Source: Lacticaseibacillus paracasei subsp. paracasei (lineage in GTDB: Bacteria; Bacillota; Bacilli; Lactobacillales; Lactobacillaceae). Taken from it: 64,000 bases of DNA. Both the position numbers and the translations under genes were made by a program. Numbering within the stretch: position 1 is the stretch's first letter; each line of letters starts with the position of its first letter. Positions 50,471-59,342 of the stretch are shown piece after piece. The stretch covers positions 2,728,001-2,792,000 of the forward strand of contig NZ_AP012541.1 in the NCBI RefSeq assembly GCF_000829035.1, given 5' to 3'. The notes under the pieces were generated by a model. The model searched no databases. It saw nothing but the letters and a program-made list of their open reading frames with translations, and had not been told where the DNA came from.

Positions 50471-51523
50471 ACCTAGATTGCATAATTAAAGTTACCACCC
50501 AGAAAATGTGAAAAAAGACCTGTCCGTTCTTGCTAAAATGGTGTTTGCATAACATACCATCTAGAGAGAAGGACAGGTCCCATGGCCATTATAACCTTAA
50601 TTGAACGATCTCAGATAGAACTGATGCAACACCACACGATTCAATACATCGCCGCGACCTTAGGCCGCTCTCGTATTTCTATTAGGCATGAGCTTCACCG
50701 TTGCCCTGAAGGTGATTACTGCGCCATTATAGCTCAGGATCATGCCGATACTTGTCGGCATCGTTGTGGTCGGCACTCGATTTTAACGCCTAAGTTGAAG
50801 CGGATGGTAACTGAGAAGCTAAACCTAGGTTGGTCCCCTGAAATGGTCGGTTATGCCGTTCACTGTGCGCCACACACGATTTACCACTGGATTTATCAAA
50901 GACAAGTCGATTTTCAGCCAAGCCAACTCTTTGATCACGGTAAACGTCATAAAAGAAGACAAGACCTTCGGTCGCGCTATAACCAAGCAGTAGGCACCTC
51001 AATTGAGATTCGCAGTGAGTCAGCTAATCGGCGAACCGAAAAAGGACATTTAGAGATGGATACAGTTCGCGGTGGTCGCGGGTCAAAGGCTGCTGTTTTG
51101 ACCATTGTCGATCGGGTGACACGTTTAATGGCGACAACTAAGCTTGAAAACTTATCACAAAATGCTGTTCTCAAGGGATTTGCAAGACTGATGGTGGACT
51201 TTCCGGGTCCGGTTCGATCAGTGACGGTTGATCACGGTAAAGAGTTTTCCTGCGATCAGGCGCTTACAAAGCGCTATCGGATACCGGTTTACTTTTGCCA
51301 CGCCTATCACCCGAATGAACGGGGCACAAATGAACGGTTCAATCGAGAACTTCGCTACTATTTCCCGAAGGGAACACAGTTTGATCAGGTTTCAGAGACC
51401 GATATTCAACAAGCCACAGCGCTTATCAATAACAAACCTAGAAAATGTCTCCGTTGGCAAACCCCAGTTCAAGCAGTGAGCAAGCCTCTTTCTAGGTGGT
51501 AACTTTATTATTGCAATCTAGGT
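50471..51523. mobile_element. IS30-family insertion sequence 2 (in PTS EIIA gene)
   Basis: A 1053-bp element with terminal inverted repeats of about 26 bp, starting ACCTAGATTGC at both ends and continuing to AAAGTTACCACC. It is flanked by a 2-bp TG duplication (50469-50470 and 51524-51525), normal for IS30. It carries one transposase gene on the plus strand. Confidence 0.93.
50582..51502 (+). CDS. IS30-family transposase
   Basis: A 306-residue DDE transposase. It has an N-terminal HTH (MQHHTIQYIAATLGRSRISIRHEL). The triad is in HLEMDTVRGG (Asp), VTVDHGKEFS (Asp) and NERGTNERFNRELRYYFPKG (Glu). Intact, with AGAAGGA as SD. Different in sequence from the transposase at 31015. Confidence 0.95.
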   Translation: MAIITLIERSQIELMQHHTIQYIAATLGRSRISIRHELHRCPEGDYCAIIAQDHADTCRHRCGRHSILTPKLKRMVTEKLNLGWSPEMVGYAVHCAPHTIYHWIYQRQVDFQPSQLFDHGKRHKRRQDLRSRYNQAVGTSIEIRSESANRRTEKGHLEMDTVRGGRGSKAAVLTIVDRVTRLMATTKLENLSQNAVLKGFARLMVDFPGPVRSVTVDHGKEFSCDQALTKRYRIPVYFCHAYHPNERGTNERFNRELRYYFPKGTQFDQVSETDIQQATALINNKPRKCLRWQTPVQAVSKPLSRW

Positions 51524-51793
51524 TGAGATCACATATTGATGTGGCCGATTGCCTTCGAGAACCAAACGCGACACAATCTGATGCGGCGCACCACCAGTCA
51601 TGTCGGCAAAAACTAAAACCCGTTCATGCTCACTGAGCAACTCGGTTAATTGTTTTTCGAATTTTTCATGCGTTGTTTGTTCATCTAAGTTAAATGCCTT
51701 GATCCCTTCAGTTGTACCGATCAGTAACTGGAGGGCAGACAAGACACCATCCGGATAGCGGCCATGACCCACGATCACTATTTCATAATTCAT
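51524..51793 (-). pseudogene. Mannose-type PTS EIIA, N-terminal part (split by IS30)
   Basis: The first 90 codons of an EIIA of the mannose family, with the phosphorylated His at residue 10 in IVIVGHGRYPDGV and FADMTGGAPHQIVSRL. It stops 3 codons into the insertion. The C-terminal half at 50268-50470 completes it. The EIIB, EIIC and EIID genes of the same system remain intact. Confidence 0.92.
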
Positions 51794-51912
51794 AAATGTT
51801 GACTCCTTTTTTAGTTATTCGGTCGTCAATAAAATGTTGATATTTCTTGTTTTTACCTACTCCTGAAAACAGCCGTCTACACATTATGTGACGGCTGTTT
51901 GGTATGAGCATT

Positions 51913-52728
51913 TCACTTCAAGATGCCTAAAACGGAGAGCAGGACACCGGCAACAAATAGCAGAATGACAATTTTATAAATCGTCCACTTCTTCTTTGTG
52001 ATCAGCCAATAAACAAAATACGTCAGAGCAATTGGCAACATAAACGGCATGATTTTGTCGAGAATCGTTTGAACGGCCACAACCTGTGTTTTCCCTTTGA
52101 TAACTTGTGAGTATTGCCATGCCAAATTCACTTTTACAAAGGACACGGACAAGCCAGCAATAACGGTTAGCCCCAACATGCTCGCAACATCAGCAATGGC
52201 AGCCATCCGATCAGATAGTGTATCAATGATGCTCGTGCCGACTTTCCAGCCGAGGTAGCCCATTAGCATACGAACGCCGAAAGTAATACCAAACAGACAC
52301 AAGATAAACGGAATTGGCGCCCAAGTCATGCCCTGCAATGCAAGTGACGCAAAGATTGAGCTGAATAACGGTGCCAGTCCAAACTGCGACAAGGCATCTC
52401 CAATCCCAGCTAACGGTCCCATCAACGCGAACTTGATCGCGCGGACGTCGTCTTCATCTTGACCACTGTCATACATGGCCAACATAATACTGCTCACAAA
52501 TGGATAAGGTTGCGGATTGGTATTGTAAAATTCTAAATTAGACGTTGTTACCCGTTTAAATTCAGCTTCATCATTTTTATAGATCTTTCGCAGTTGTGGC
52601 ATGATGCTATTGGCCATCCCAGTTCCTTGCATCGTGCCGTAATTTTGTCCATTTTGCAGAACATAAGATCGCAAAATGGAGTTTAAGTAATCTTTTTTGG
52701 TTAAAACCGGCTTCCGACTAGATGCCAT
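51913..52728 (-). CDS. Mannose-family PTS EIID
   Basis: A 271-residue membrane subunit. It has the EIID start (RKPVLTKKDYLNSILRSYVLQNGQNYGTMQGTGMANSIMPQL), a GPLAGIGDALSQFGLAP loop, and C-terminal membrane helices. It forms the permease with EIIC. I chose the ATG at 52728 after AAGGGGG; it overlaps the EIIC stop by 11 bases. Confidence 0.92.
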   Translation of the reverse strand: MASSRKPVLTKKDYLNSILRSYVLQNGQNYGTMQGTGMANSIMPQLRKIYKNDEAEFKRVTTSNLEFYNTNPQPYPFVSSIMLAMYDSGQDEDDVRAIKFALMGPLAGIGDALSQFGLAPLFSSIFASLALQGMTWAPIPFILCLFGITFGVRMLMGYLGWKVGTSIIDTLSDRMAAIADVASMLGLTVIAGLSVSFVKVNLAWQYSQVIKGKTQVVAVQTILDKIMPFMLPIALTYFVYWLITKKKWTIYKIVILLFVAGVLLSVLGILK

Positions 52729-53530
52729 CTTCAATACCCCCTTCATCCCCGTCACTACCATGATCATTTGTGCTGGTACTGCCGCCTTTGTTCTTGTCTG
52801 CCCGCCGACCATTATAGTAATTGTTGAAAGCCAGAACGGCACCCGCGAAGGCTAAACCAATAACCGGCATCTTGAGATAAGCCACACAGACATACCCAAG
52901 AATCAAGGCCGGAATATATTCCTTCTTAGCCATTGTGCTCATAATCAGCGCAAACCCGACAGCAGGAAGCAACCCACCCGCAACCGTTAAACCGCTAATT
53001 AGCCATTGTGGAATTGCCTGAACAAAAACTTTCAAAGCACTTGTACTTAAGGTAGCCGCAAAGCCAAAACAGAAGGCAAACAAGATGAACCCTAATAATG
53101 TTGTGTTTGCCAAAAAGTGGAATTTACGATACTTTCCCTCTTCAATTGCTTTTCTTGACCACGCCAGGTTGTTGGCGTTGACCGAGAAAATAAACGTAAT
53201 CACAAATGGAATCAAAATTGCAAATGGATATGATAGCGATAACGCCGCAGCTGGTTTAAGTCCGCTGATTGAGATCGCCATGATTGTACCAACCACACCT
53301 GGTCCCAATGGATTAGGTGGTGTAGAACCACCGGGACCGACGCCGAATCCCATAAACGCCAATTCGGCAGTGGCTCCAAAAACAACAGCTGTTTGCAAGT
53401 CACCTAGGATCAATCCGATGCCAAATGAGATAAATAATGCCCGATTAGTATAAATGCCCCATTGCTGGCCGGCAAAACAGAAAGCCGCCCACAGGCCTAC
53501 CAAAAGCGCCTGAACGATAGAATATGTCAT
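52718..53530 (-). CDS. Mannose-family PTS EIIC
   Basis: A 270-residue permease subunit with about eight helices, with the AELAFMGFGVGPGGSTPPNP motif typical of EIIC of the mannose/sorbose family. The C-terminal tail is charged and low-complexity. The SD GGGAGGAAAGAG precedes the ATG. With EIIB, EIID and the broken EIIA it forms one system, probably for sulfated or unsaturated glycosaminoglycan disaccharides as in related loci. Confidence 0.92.
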   Translation of the reverse strand: MTYSIVQALLVGLWAAFCFAGQQWGIYTNRALFISFGIGLILGDLQTAVVFGATAELAFMGFGVGPGGSTPPNPLGPGVVGTIMAISISGLKPAAALSLSYPFAILIPFVITFIFSVNANNLAWSRKAIEEGKYRKFHFLANTTLLGFILFAFCFGFAATLSTSALKVFVQAIPQWLISGLTVAGGLLPAVGFALIMSTMAKKEYIPALILGYVCVAYLKMPVIGLAFAGAVLAFNNYYNGRRADKNKGGSTSTNDHGSDGDEGGIEDGI

Positions 53531-53550
53531 GCTCTTTCCTCCCTAAACGT

Positions 53551-53673
53551 AAACGCGTTCGCAGGCGCAGGAACCTGCACATAAGGACCCCTAAGCCTAA
53601 ATGGCCAAAGCCCAGCCTTTTAGGCTTGGGGCCACTTAGGCTCCGGTTTCTAACCGCGCCTGCTCGCGCTCTT
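53551..53673. repeat. SD-proximal inverted-repeat element, copy R8
   Basis: AAACGCGTTCGCAGGCGCAGGAACC at left pairs with GGTTTCTAACCGCGCCTGCTCGCGCT at right; inside, CCCCTAAGCCTAAA-type arms pair with TTTTAGGCTTGGGG. It fills the EIIC-EIIB junction, close upstream of the EIIC SD. Confidence 0.75.
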
Positions 53674-53679
53674 CAAATA

Positions 53680-54180
53680 TCAGTGTGTCGCAACATAATC
53701 ATTTAAATCGAAATCCGAGCCAACATCATTGCCAAGCGGTGTTGTGCGGGTGTTCAAATTTGCGTGATATTTTTCATGCAATGTTCTTAAAGCATTGAGA
53801 TCATCCGCATCAACTGAAATAAAATTCGTTAAGCGCGTCTTACCATCTTTCATATGGATATTACCCACATTTAGGGCCTTAATCGGCACACCGCCTTCAG
53901 CCAGCTTCAAAGCATCTTGCGGGGTTTTAACAATGATGAAAATTGTTTGCCGCGGCGCTGCTTTGAAAATCTTATCAATCTTTTCCGCCAGTGAGAAGAA
54001 ACGAATGCCCACTGATTCTGGCATCAGTGAAGCCATCAATTGTTGTTGAATATGACTCTTCGCAACCTCGTCATTTGCAACAATGACAAGGTTCACACCA
54101 AGATTCGAAATCCATAAACGCCCTTGTCCATGAATGAGCCGCTCGTCTAAGCGAACTGCCTTAATGTTTGGTTCTGCCAT
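53680..54180 (-). CDS. Mannose-family PTS EIIB
   Basis: A 166-residue phosphocarrier with active His17 in AVRLDERLIHGQGRLWI, and the VVANDEVAKSHIQQQLM and IIVKTPQDALKLAEGG segments. The ATG at 54180 follows GGAGGGAAA; the longer frame runs into repeat R9. Confidence 0.92.
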   Translation of the reverse strand: MAEPNIKAVRLDERLIHGQGRLWISNLGVNLVIVANDEVAKSHIQQQLMASLMPESVGIRFFSLAEKIDKIFKAAPRQTIFIIVKTPQDALKLAEGGVPIKALNVGNIHMKDGKTRLTNFISVDADDLNALRTLHEKYHANLNTRTTPLGNDVGSDFDLNDYVATH

Positions 54181-54196
54181 CAACATTTCCCTCCAT

Positions 54197-54280
54197 AACG
54201 CGCTATTCAGTCTATAAACTGACTGGCTTGCGCTCTGTCTAAACGCGTTCACCTGCCCAAAAACCGGATTGGTTCACGCT
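54197..54280. repeat. SD-proximal inverted-repeat element, copy R9 (two short units)
   Basis: Unit a: AACGCGCTATTCAGTC ... GACTGGCTTGCGCTC. Unit b: AAACGCGTTCACCTG ... GGATTGGTTCACGCT. The left end is next to the EIIB SD and the right end reaches the GH88 stop codon. Confidence 0.6.
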
Positions 54281-55457
54281 CACCAATATAATTGCCAATC
54301 TTTATAAAATCTGATCAATGCTTCCATGTAAAAATAGTCTCCCCAGAGATTGCCTTCATCAACACCATGGTTGGAATGCCAAGAGTAAACGCCGTGGCGT
54401 AATAACGGTTCAACGGCCTGACCGTCCACGGACATCGCATATTTTTGAATCAACGACTTTAACTGAGCATGCATGGCCACTTGATAAACAGATTTATCAG
54501 GATCAGCTTCTGGCAGATACTTCAACATTTCGTGCATACCACACACCGCGATCGCCGCCGATGAAGTGTCACGACTTTGACCGCTGCCTGCTTGAAAAAT
54601 GAGATCCCAATAAGGTACATGATCAGGTGGCAATCGATTCAAGAAAAAGTGGGTGACCGCTTTGAACGTCTGAAAAGCGCCAGCATCATGTGTATCGTAA
54701 TAATGCAACGCGGTGCCATAAATCGCCCATGCCTGTCCTCGCGCCCAAGCCGAATCATCCGAATATCCCTGACGTGTCGCACCGCGAACAGGTTCGCCTA
54801 AGTCATTGAAGAAATATGTGTGAAAAGTTGAACCGTCTGGCCGAAAAGCAGTTTGTAAAGCGGTTTCATAATGTCGGTCAGCGATTTGCTGATATTGATG
54901 ATTACCCGTGACTCGAGTTGCCCAATAAAGTAATGGAATATTGAGCAAGGCATCAACAATCAACCGATTTTCGTCTTTAGCGCCTTTTTGTCCCCAAGCC
55001 GAATAAAACCGCCTTTATCATTAAATCGCGTCAATAATTGGTCGGACGCTTTGATACCCGCTTCTTTAGCTAGTTGGCTCCCTGTCAATTGATAGGCACT
55101 TACAACGGATGGCGAGTATAAGAAGCCTAGGTCATGGTGATCAACAGCGATTCGCTGGTCAATTCGGTTTGCAAAACTTTGAACATTTTTCTCGGCAAGC
55201 GCACGATATTGGTCCTTACCTGTATATTCGTAAGCTAGCCAAAGCATCCCCGTCCAAAAGCCATTCGTCCATTCTGTGTTTGGCATAGCGGCATAGCGCT
55301 CTTGGACTGTGGAAGGCTCCGGAAAGCTTTCACCCAACACCTTTATGTTCAAGTCGAGGTGCCGAACAACGTTATCTAAAGCGTTAGTGACCGCATGAAT
55401 GTCAACTGCGCCGGCATTAAAGAAACGCTGTGCATTGGTTAAAGGTTCAATTTTCAA
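54280..55457 (-). pseudogene. ugl: GH88 unsaturated glucuronyl hydrolase with frameshift
   Basis: Two overlapping frames give the parts of one GH88 enzyme of about 392 residues: 54960-55457 (N-terminal 165 codons) and 54280-54963 (C-terminal 227). Near 55000 one G is missing from a CGG(G)CTTGGGG run; adding it gives GGFIRAWGQKGAKDENRLIVDALLN, the conserved text. Key Asp residues in HHDLGFLYS and VDALLN are present. It would release unsaturated uronate from imported disaccharides. The break, if real, inactivates it. Confidence 0.9.
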
Positions 55458-56284
55458 TTTGCTATCTCCTCGACGAGCTCACAACCATACGCTTCTATTT
55501 CGATCAACGCCGGAAACGGTGAATCATCATCCGCTTTAATCAAATCCGACAATTGAAGCTCGCTGATCCCTTCTTTGTTAATATCGAACATTTGCCGTTG
55601 ATCTGTTTTAGTAAAGTGAAGCAGCATTTGACTGCCGTCTGAGAGTCGCAAGGTGCCTTGTGTCCAATAACTATCGTGAGGAAAATCCGCGCGTAATGTG
55701 ATCGCTAAACGCGTTAGCTTGATCGGACGCCCAAATGTGAGCGTGAACCTTGCCGTTGGGTCTTGATTGATCCCCCAAGACTGATACGGAAATTTTCCAT
55801 GATGATCATTGAGCCGATAACCGTCAATGGCATTACGCGCGGCAAAAGTTGGGTCATGCCTTGTTTCGATATTGGCACTTGCATGTGGGTAAGCACCAGA
55901 ATGTACAGCCTGATCGTAACTATTAAACGCCACATTGCGTTCTTCTGATACTTCGCTCGCATCTGGCTTCCAGATGCGAATGAGATGTGTTTTACCGGCA
56001 AAAGCTGTTTCTGGATAGATACTTTCGTGCTCCGGATGGGTCACGGCAAGCTCGTCAGTTGGAATGACATAATGCCATGTTGACTGGGTAAAATAAAGCA
56101 AGCTGGGCACCAATGCGGCATCGACTTGGACCCAGAAGAAACTAGGCAGAAGCTGACGCTCAAACTCAACTTGCACATAATCACCCTCTGCATAGACATG
56201 ATCCAAGCGCAGATAACCGTCAGACTCACCGTTTCGACTTGTATCAATCACTTGATCCGACGCCGAAAGCAACGCAATTTCCAA
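55454..56284 (-). CDS. Hypothetical protein in the glycosaminoglycan operon, 276 aa
   Basis: A beta-rich soluble protein with no signal peptide, starting at TTG with GGAGG. I cannot name a family with confidence. The C-terminal two-thirds (ARNAIDGYRLNDHHGKFPYQSWGINQDPTARFTLTFGRPIKL) resembles a carbohydrate-binding discoidin-like jelly roll. First gene of the operon; its stop overlaps the GH88 start by 4 bases. It could be an isomerase-like or binding helper for glycosaminoglycan fragments. Confidence 0.7.
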   Translation of the reverse strand: MEIALLSASDQVIDTSRNGESDGYLRLDHVYAEGDYVQVEFERQLLPSFFWVQVDAALVPSLLYFTQSTWHYVIPTDELAVTHPEHESIYPETAFAGKTHLIRIWKPDASEVSEERNVAFNSYDQAVHSGAYPHASANIETRHDPTFAARNAIDGYRLNDHHGKFPYQSWGINQDPTARFTLTFGRPIKLTRLAITLRADFPHDSYWTQGTLRLSDGSQMLLHFTKTDQRQMFDINKEGISELQLSDLIKADDDSPFPALIEIEAYGCELVEEIAN

Positions 56285-56342
56285 AATAGCCGCCTCCTTT
56301 ATTTCTTTATAGGAAACCCTGTTTCTTTTTGATTACGAGTGT

Positions 56343-56371
56343 ATCTTAACGTGCATTATTTTCCCTGTCAA
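56343..56371 (-). promoter_or_regulatory. Promoter of the PTS-GH88-heparinase operon
   Basis: On the minus strand TTGACA (56366-56371), 17-bp spacer, TAAGAT (56343-56348). Close upstream lies GTAAACGTATTCAC (56379-56392), sharing AAACGTWTT with the site before kduI. Confidence 0.72.
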
Positions 56372-56498
56372 CAAAAAAGTAAACGTATTCACAAGGCGAT
56401 TATCCATAATGTCGGATTAGTATTGATTTTTTTGCTGATTGTGACTAAAATGATCAGTAGTTTCCAAATAATAAACTCTTACAACTGGAGGGATACGC

Positions 56499-57266
56499 AT
56501 GGGCACCACAACAAATGAGTCAAAACCTTATGGGACCGTGCTGATCAAGGCTAAAGATATTTTAGATTTCCTACTTGCCAATACTGATCCACCAACCTTA
56601 TCTGACATTAGTCGCGGACTGCATGCTTCGAAACCGACCATTTTAAAGATCTTAGGAACACTTGAATCGCTTGGCTTTGTTTGGCGGGATACCACGACAA
56701 AACAATATTTTCTAGGCACGCAGTTTGTGCCATATGCGCAGAAAGCAATTGCCACTTTTAATATTGTCAGAGTCGCACGTCCTTACCTCGAAGATTTGCG
56801 GGATAAGACGCAAGAAACCATTAACTTAGGGATTGTCCGCGATAATAAGATGATCCTTGTTGAAAAATTGGAAAGCCCCACCAGCATCAAGTTGCAATCA
56901 ACTATTGGCGGAAGCATGAACATGTACTCATCTGCAATGGGAAAAGCCGTTCTAGCCACGTATGATGCCAAGGAACTACAGGCTTACTTCAAGTCTCACA
57001 AACTCACGCCCATGACACCGCATACGATCACTACACCCACAAAACTTCAACAAGATCTAAAAACGATTCAAGAGCTCGGTGTCGCGATCGATAATGAGGA
57101 AAACGAGGAAGAAGTTTATTGTCTCGGTGCTGCACTACAAAAAAACGGTGAACTTTATGGTGCCTTCAGCATTAGCACACCGAAGTATCGGCTTCCCAAG
57201 GAACGTCGAGCTGCCTTTGTCCGCTTGCTGTTGGACACACGCCACGCAATTGAAAATACCCTTTAA
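56499..57266 (+). CDS. IclR-family regulator (KdgR-like)
   Basis: A 255-residue regulator. The N-terminal winged HTH (about 10-75; TLSDISRGLHASKPTILKILGTLESLGFV) and C-terminal effector domain (about 90-250; GRSMNMYSSAMGKAVLA-type loop, VYCLGAALQKNGELYGAFSIST) fit the family. KdgR proteins sense 2-keto-3-deoxygluconate. It lies between the two divergent halves of the glycosaminoglycan locus and probably controls both. Most streptococcal loci use the LacI-type RegR instead. ATG follows ACTGGAGGG. Confidence 0.9.
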   Translation: MGTTTNESKPYGTVLIKAKDILDFLLANTDPPTLSDISRGLHASKPTILKILGTLESLGFVWRDTTTKQYFLGTQFVPYAQKAIATFNIVRVARPYLEDLRDKTQETINLGIVRDNKMILVEKLESPTSIKLQSTIGGSMNMYSSAMGKAVLATYDAKELQAYFKSHKLTPMTPHTITTPTKLQQDLKTIQELGVAIDNEENEEEVYCLGAALQKNGELYGAFSISTPKYRLPKERRAAFVRLLLDTRHAIENTL

Positions 57267-57311
57267 CTTTCAAGATACTTTTTGAAATTGTTTACCTTAC
57301 GCAATCAAAAC

Positions 57312-57358
57312 AAACAGGCCCCAGAAAGACGTTGCCTCGTCTCTCTGGGGCCTGTTTA
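57312..57358. terminator. Terminator of the iclR-type gene
   Basis: AAACAGGCCCCAGA pairs with CTGGGGCCTGTTT around a short loop, followed by TAGTTT. About 45 bases after the stop. Confidence 0.85.
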
Positions 57359-57451
57359 GTTTGTTCAATTTCTCCTGATTTTTTGTTGAATCGATTCTTT
57401 TCGTTTTGGACACTCACATAAAAAATTTGCTTTAGTGGCTTGTGTTCTTTT

Positions 57452-57466
57452 TGAAAACGTTTTATA
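57452..57466 (+). promoter_or_regulatory. Candidate KdgR or cre operator before kduI
   Basis: TTGAAAACGTTTTAT contains the palindrome AAAACGTTTT and is one mismatch from cre. It shares AAACGTWTT with the site at 56379-56392 before the divergent operon. Confidence 0.5.
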
Positions 57467-57527
57467 TTGATGAGGTAGCAGAAAAGGAAACTACGTTTCT
57501 ATATAAGAAATCACGGAGGGGATTATT

Positions 57528-58373
57528 TTGGCTTTCCACATGGCAACACGATATGCGCACAGTCCCGAAGACATTAAACACTTTGATACAACTAAATTGC
57601 GCCAAGAATTTTTGATGGAGAAGATTTTTAACGCGGGTGATATCCTGCTCACCTATACCTATAACGACCGAATGATCTTTGGGGGTGTGGTCCCTACTGA
57701 ATCTTCGCTGGAAATCAAATTATCGAAAGAGCTAGGGGTTGACTTCTTCCTGCAACGTCGTGAACTTGGGGTTATTAATATTGGTGGCCCGGGATCTATT
57801 ATCGTTGATGGCGATAAAGCAGCGATGGTGAAGCAGGATGGTTATTACATTGGCATGGGAACCAAGCAGGTTGTCTTTGCATCAGACAATCCTGCCAACC
57901 CAGCAAAATTCTATGTTGTATCCACGCCGGCCCACAAAACTTATCCTAACAAAAAGCTGCCATTTGCAAATGCGCTTGCCAAGCCAATGGGTGATCAACA
58001 ACATCTGAATAAGCGGACGATCTACAAATATATTGACGCGTCACAAATGGCTACCTGTCAGCTGCAAATGGGCTATACCGTTCTCGAACCCGGCTCATCT
58101 TGGAATACCATGCCAGCCCATACACATGCACGACGAATGGAAACTTATATGTATTTTGACTTTGCCGAGCAAGACACCCGTGTCTTGCATCTCTTAGGTG
58201 AACCAACGGAAACCCGACATATCGCATTATTCAACGAGCAAGCCGTCGTTAACCCTAGCTGGTCGATTCATTGCGGTGTTGGCACGACCAACTATGCTTT
58301 CATCTGGGCAATGTGTGGCGAAAACCAAACCTATGATGACATGGATCAGGTACCCATGAATGAATTACGTTAG
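57528..58373 (+). CDS. kduI: 5-dehydro-4-deoxy-D-glucuronate isomerase
   Basis: A 281-residue cupin-fold isomerase turning 4-deoxy-L-threo-5-hexosulose uronate into 3-deoxy-D-glycero-2,5-hexodiulosonate. It contains MPAHTHARRMETYMYFDFAEQDTRVLHLLGEP, with metal-binding His residues and Glu, and SWSIHCGVGTTNYAFIWAMCGEN. TTG start after GGAGGGG (an ATG at 57540 is possible). It leads the kduI-kduD-aldolase-kdgK operon. Confidence 0.95.
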   Translation: MAFHMATRYAHSPEDIKHFDTTKLRQEFLMEKIFNAGDILLTYTYNDRMIFGGVVPTESSLEIKLSKELGVDFFLQRRELGVINIGGPGSIIVDGDKAAMVKQDGYYIGMGTKQVVFASDNPANPAKFYVVSTPAHKTYPNKKLPFANALAKPMGDQQHLNKRTIYKYIDASQMATCQLQMGYTVLEPGSSWNTMPAHTHARRMETYMYFDFAEQDTRVLHLLGEPTETRHIALFNEQAVVNPSWSIHCGVGTTNYAFIWAMCGENQTYDDMDQVPMNELR

Positions 58374-58407
58374 CAACAGATACCCCTATCAAAAAGGAGC
58401 AATACAC

Positions 58408-59232
58408 ATGGCTGAAATTCATCAAACTGAAGAAGAAATCCGGAAACACGAGCAAGAACTGGATCATTTCAAAATGTCACAATTTAATCTCGCGGGCAAG
58501 GTTGCGATTGTCACTGGCGGTAACACTGGTTTAGGCCAAGGTTACGCTGTTGCTATGGCGGAAGCTGGCGCTGATATCTTTATCCCAACCTTTGGCAAGG
58601 CCGAGTGGGACAACACGCGGCGTTTAATTGAAAAGCGTGGGCGTAAAGTCGCATTCATGGACGTCAATCTCACCGCGCCAGGAAGTGCAGAAGCAGTTGT
58701 TGCAGAAGCCATCAAGCAGATGGGCCATATTGATATCTTAGTGAACAATGCGGGGATGATTCGCCGCAATCCACTACTTGACTCCAAAGATAAAGATTGG
58801 GATCAAGTGATTGCGATTAATTTAAGCAGCGTCTATCACTTGTCCTTAGCAGTTTCAAAGGAATATGCCAAACAACGATCTGGCAAGATCATCAACATCG
58901 GCTCCATGCTCTCTTTCCAAGGTGGCAAATTTATTCCTTCTTATGCCGCAAGCAAACACGGCGTCGCAGGTTTAACGAAGGCTTTTGCTTCAGAAATGGG
59001 TGCGTATAATGTCCAAATCAATGCGATTGCTCCAGGCTACATTAAAACGGAAAACACCGCACCGATTCGCGCGGACAAAGCGCGTAACGATGAAATTTTG
59101 GAACGAATTCCAGCTCGTCATTGGGCAGAACCTTACGAACTAATGGGCATTGCCGTTTTCTTAGCGAGTGATGCTTCAAACTATATCAATGGCGCTATTG
59201 TTCCAGTTGACGGTGGTTATTTGGTTAGCTGA
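58408..59232 (+). CDS. kduD: 2-dehydro-3-deoxy-D-gluconate 5-dehydrogenase
   Basis: A 274-residue short-chain dehydrogenase reducing the KduI product to 2-keto-3-deoxygluconate with NADH. The cofactor loop is VTGGNTGLGQGYAVAMAEAGAD near residue 40; NNAG is present; the catalytic Ser-Tyr-Lys are in IGSMLS and YAASKHG. ATG at 58408 follows AAGGAGC. The first 35 residues form an acidic extension rare in SDRs. Confidence 0.93.
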   Translation: MAEIHQTEEEIRKHEQELDHFKMSQFNLAGKVAIVTGGNTGLGQGYAVAMAEAGADIFIPTFGKAEWDNTRRLIEKRGRKVAFMDVNLTAPGSAEAVVAEAIKQMGHIDILVNNAGMIRRNPLLDSKDKDWDQVIAINLSSVYHLSLAVSKEYAKQRSGKIINIGSMLSFQGGKFIPSYAASKHGVAGLTKAFASEMGAYNVQINAIAPGYIKTENTAPIRADKARNDEILERIPARHWAEPYELMGIAVFLASDASNYINGAIVPVDGGYLVS

Positions 59233-59342
59233 ATTCGTTTTGAACCATTTTTTCGGTTAAATGTATTGACTTCGATTATGACGTATCGTCCTGCTTGAAG
59301 CTCTTTTGCGAAAAACCCATCCTCTGGAAAGAAGAATTCATC

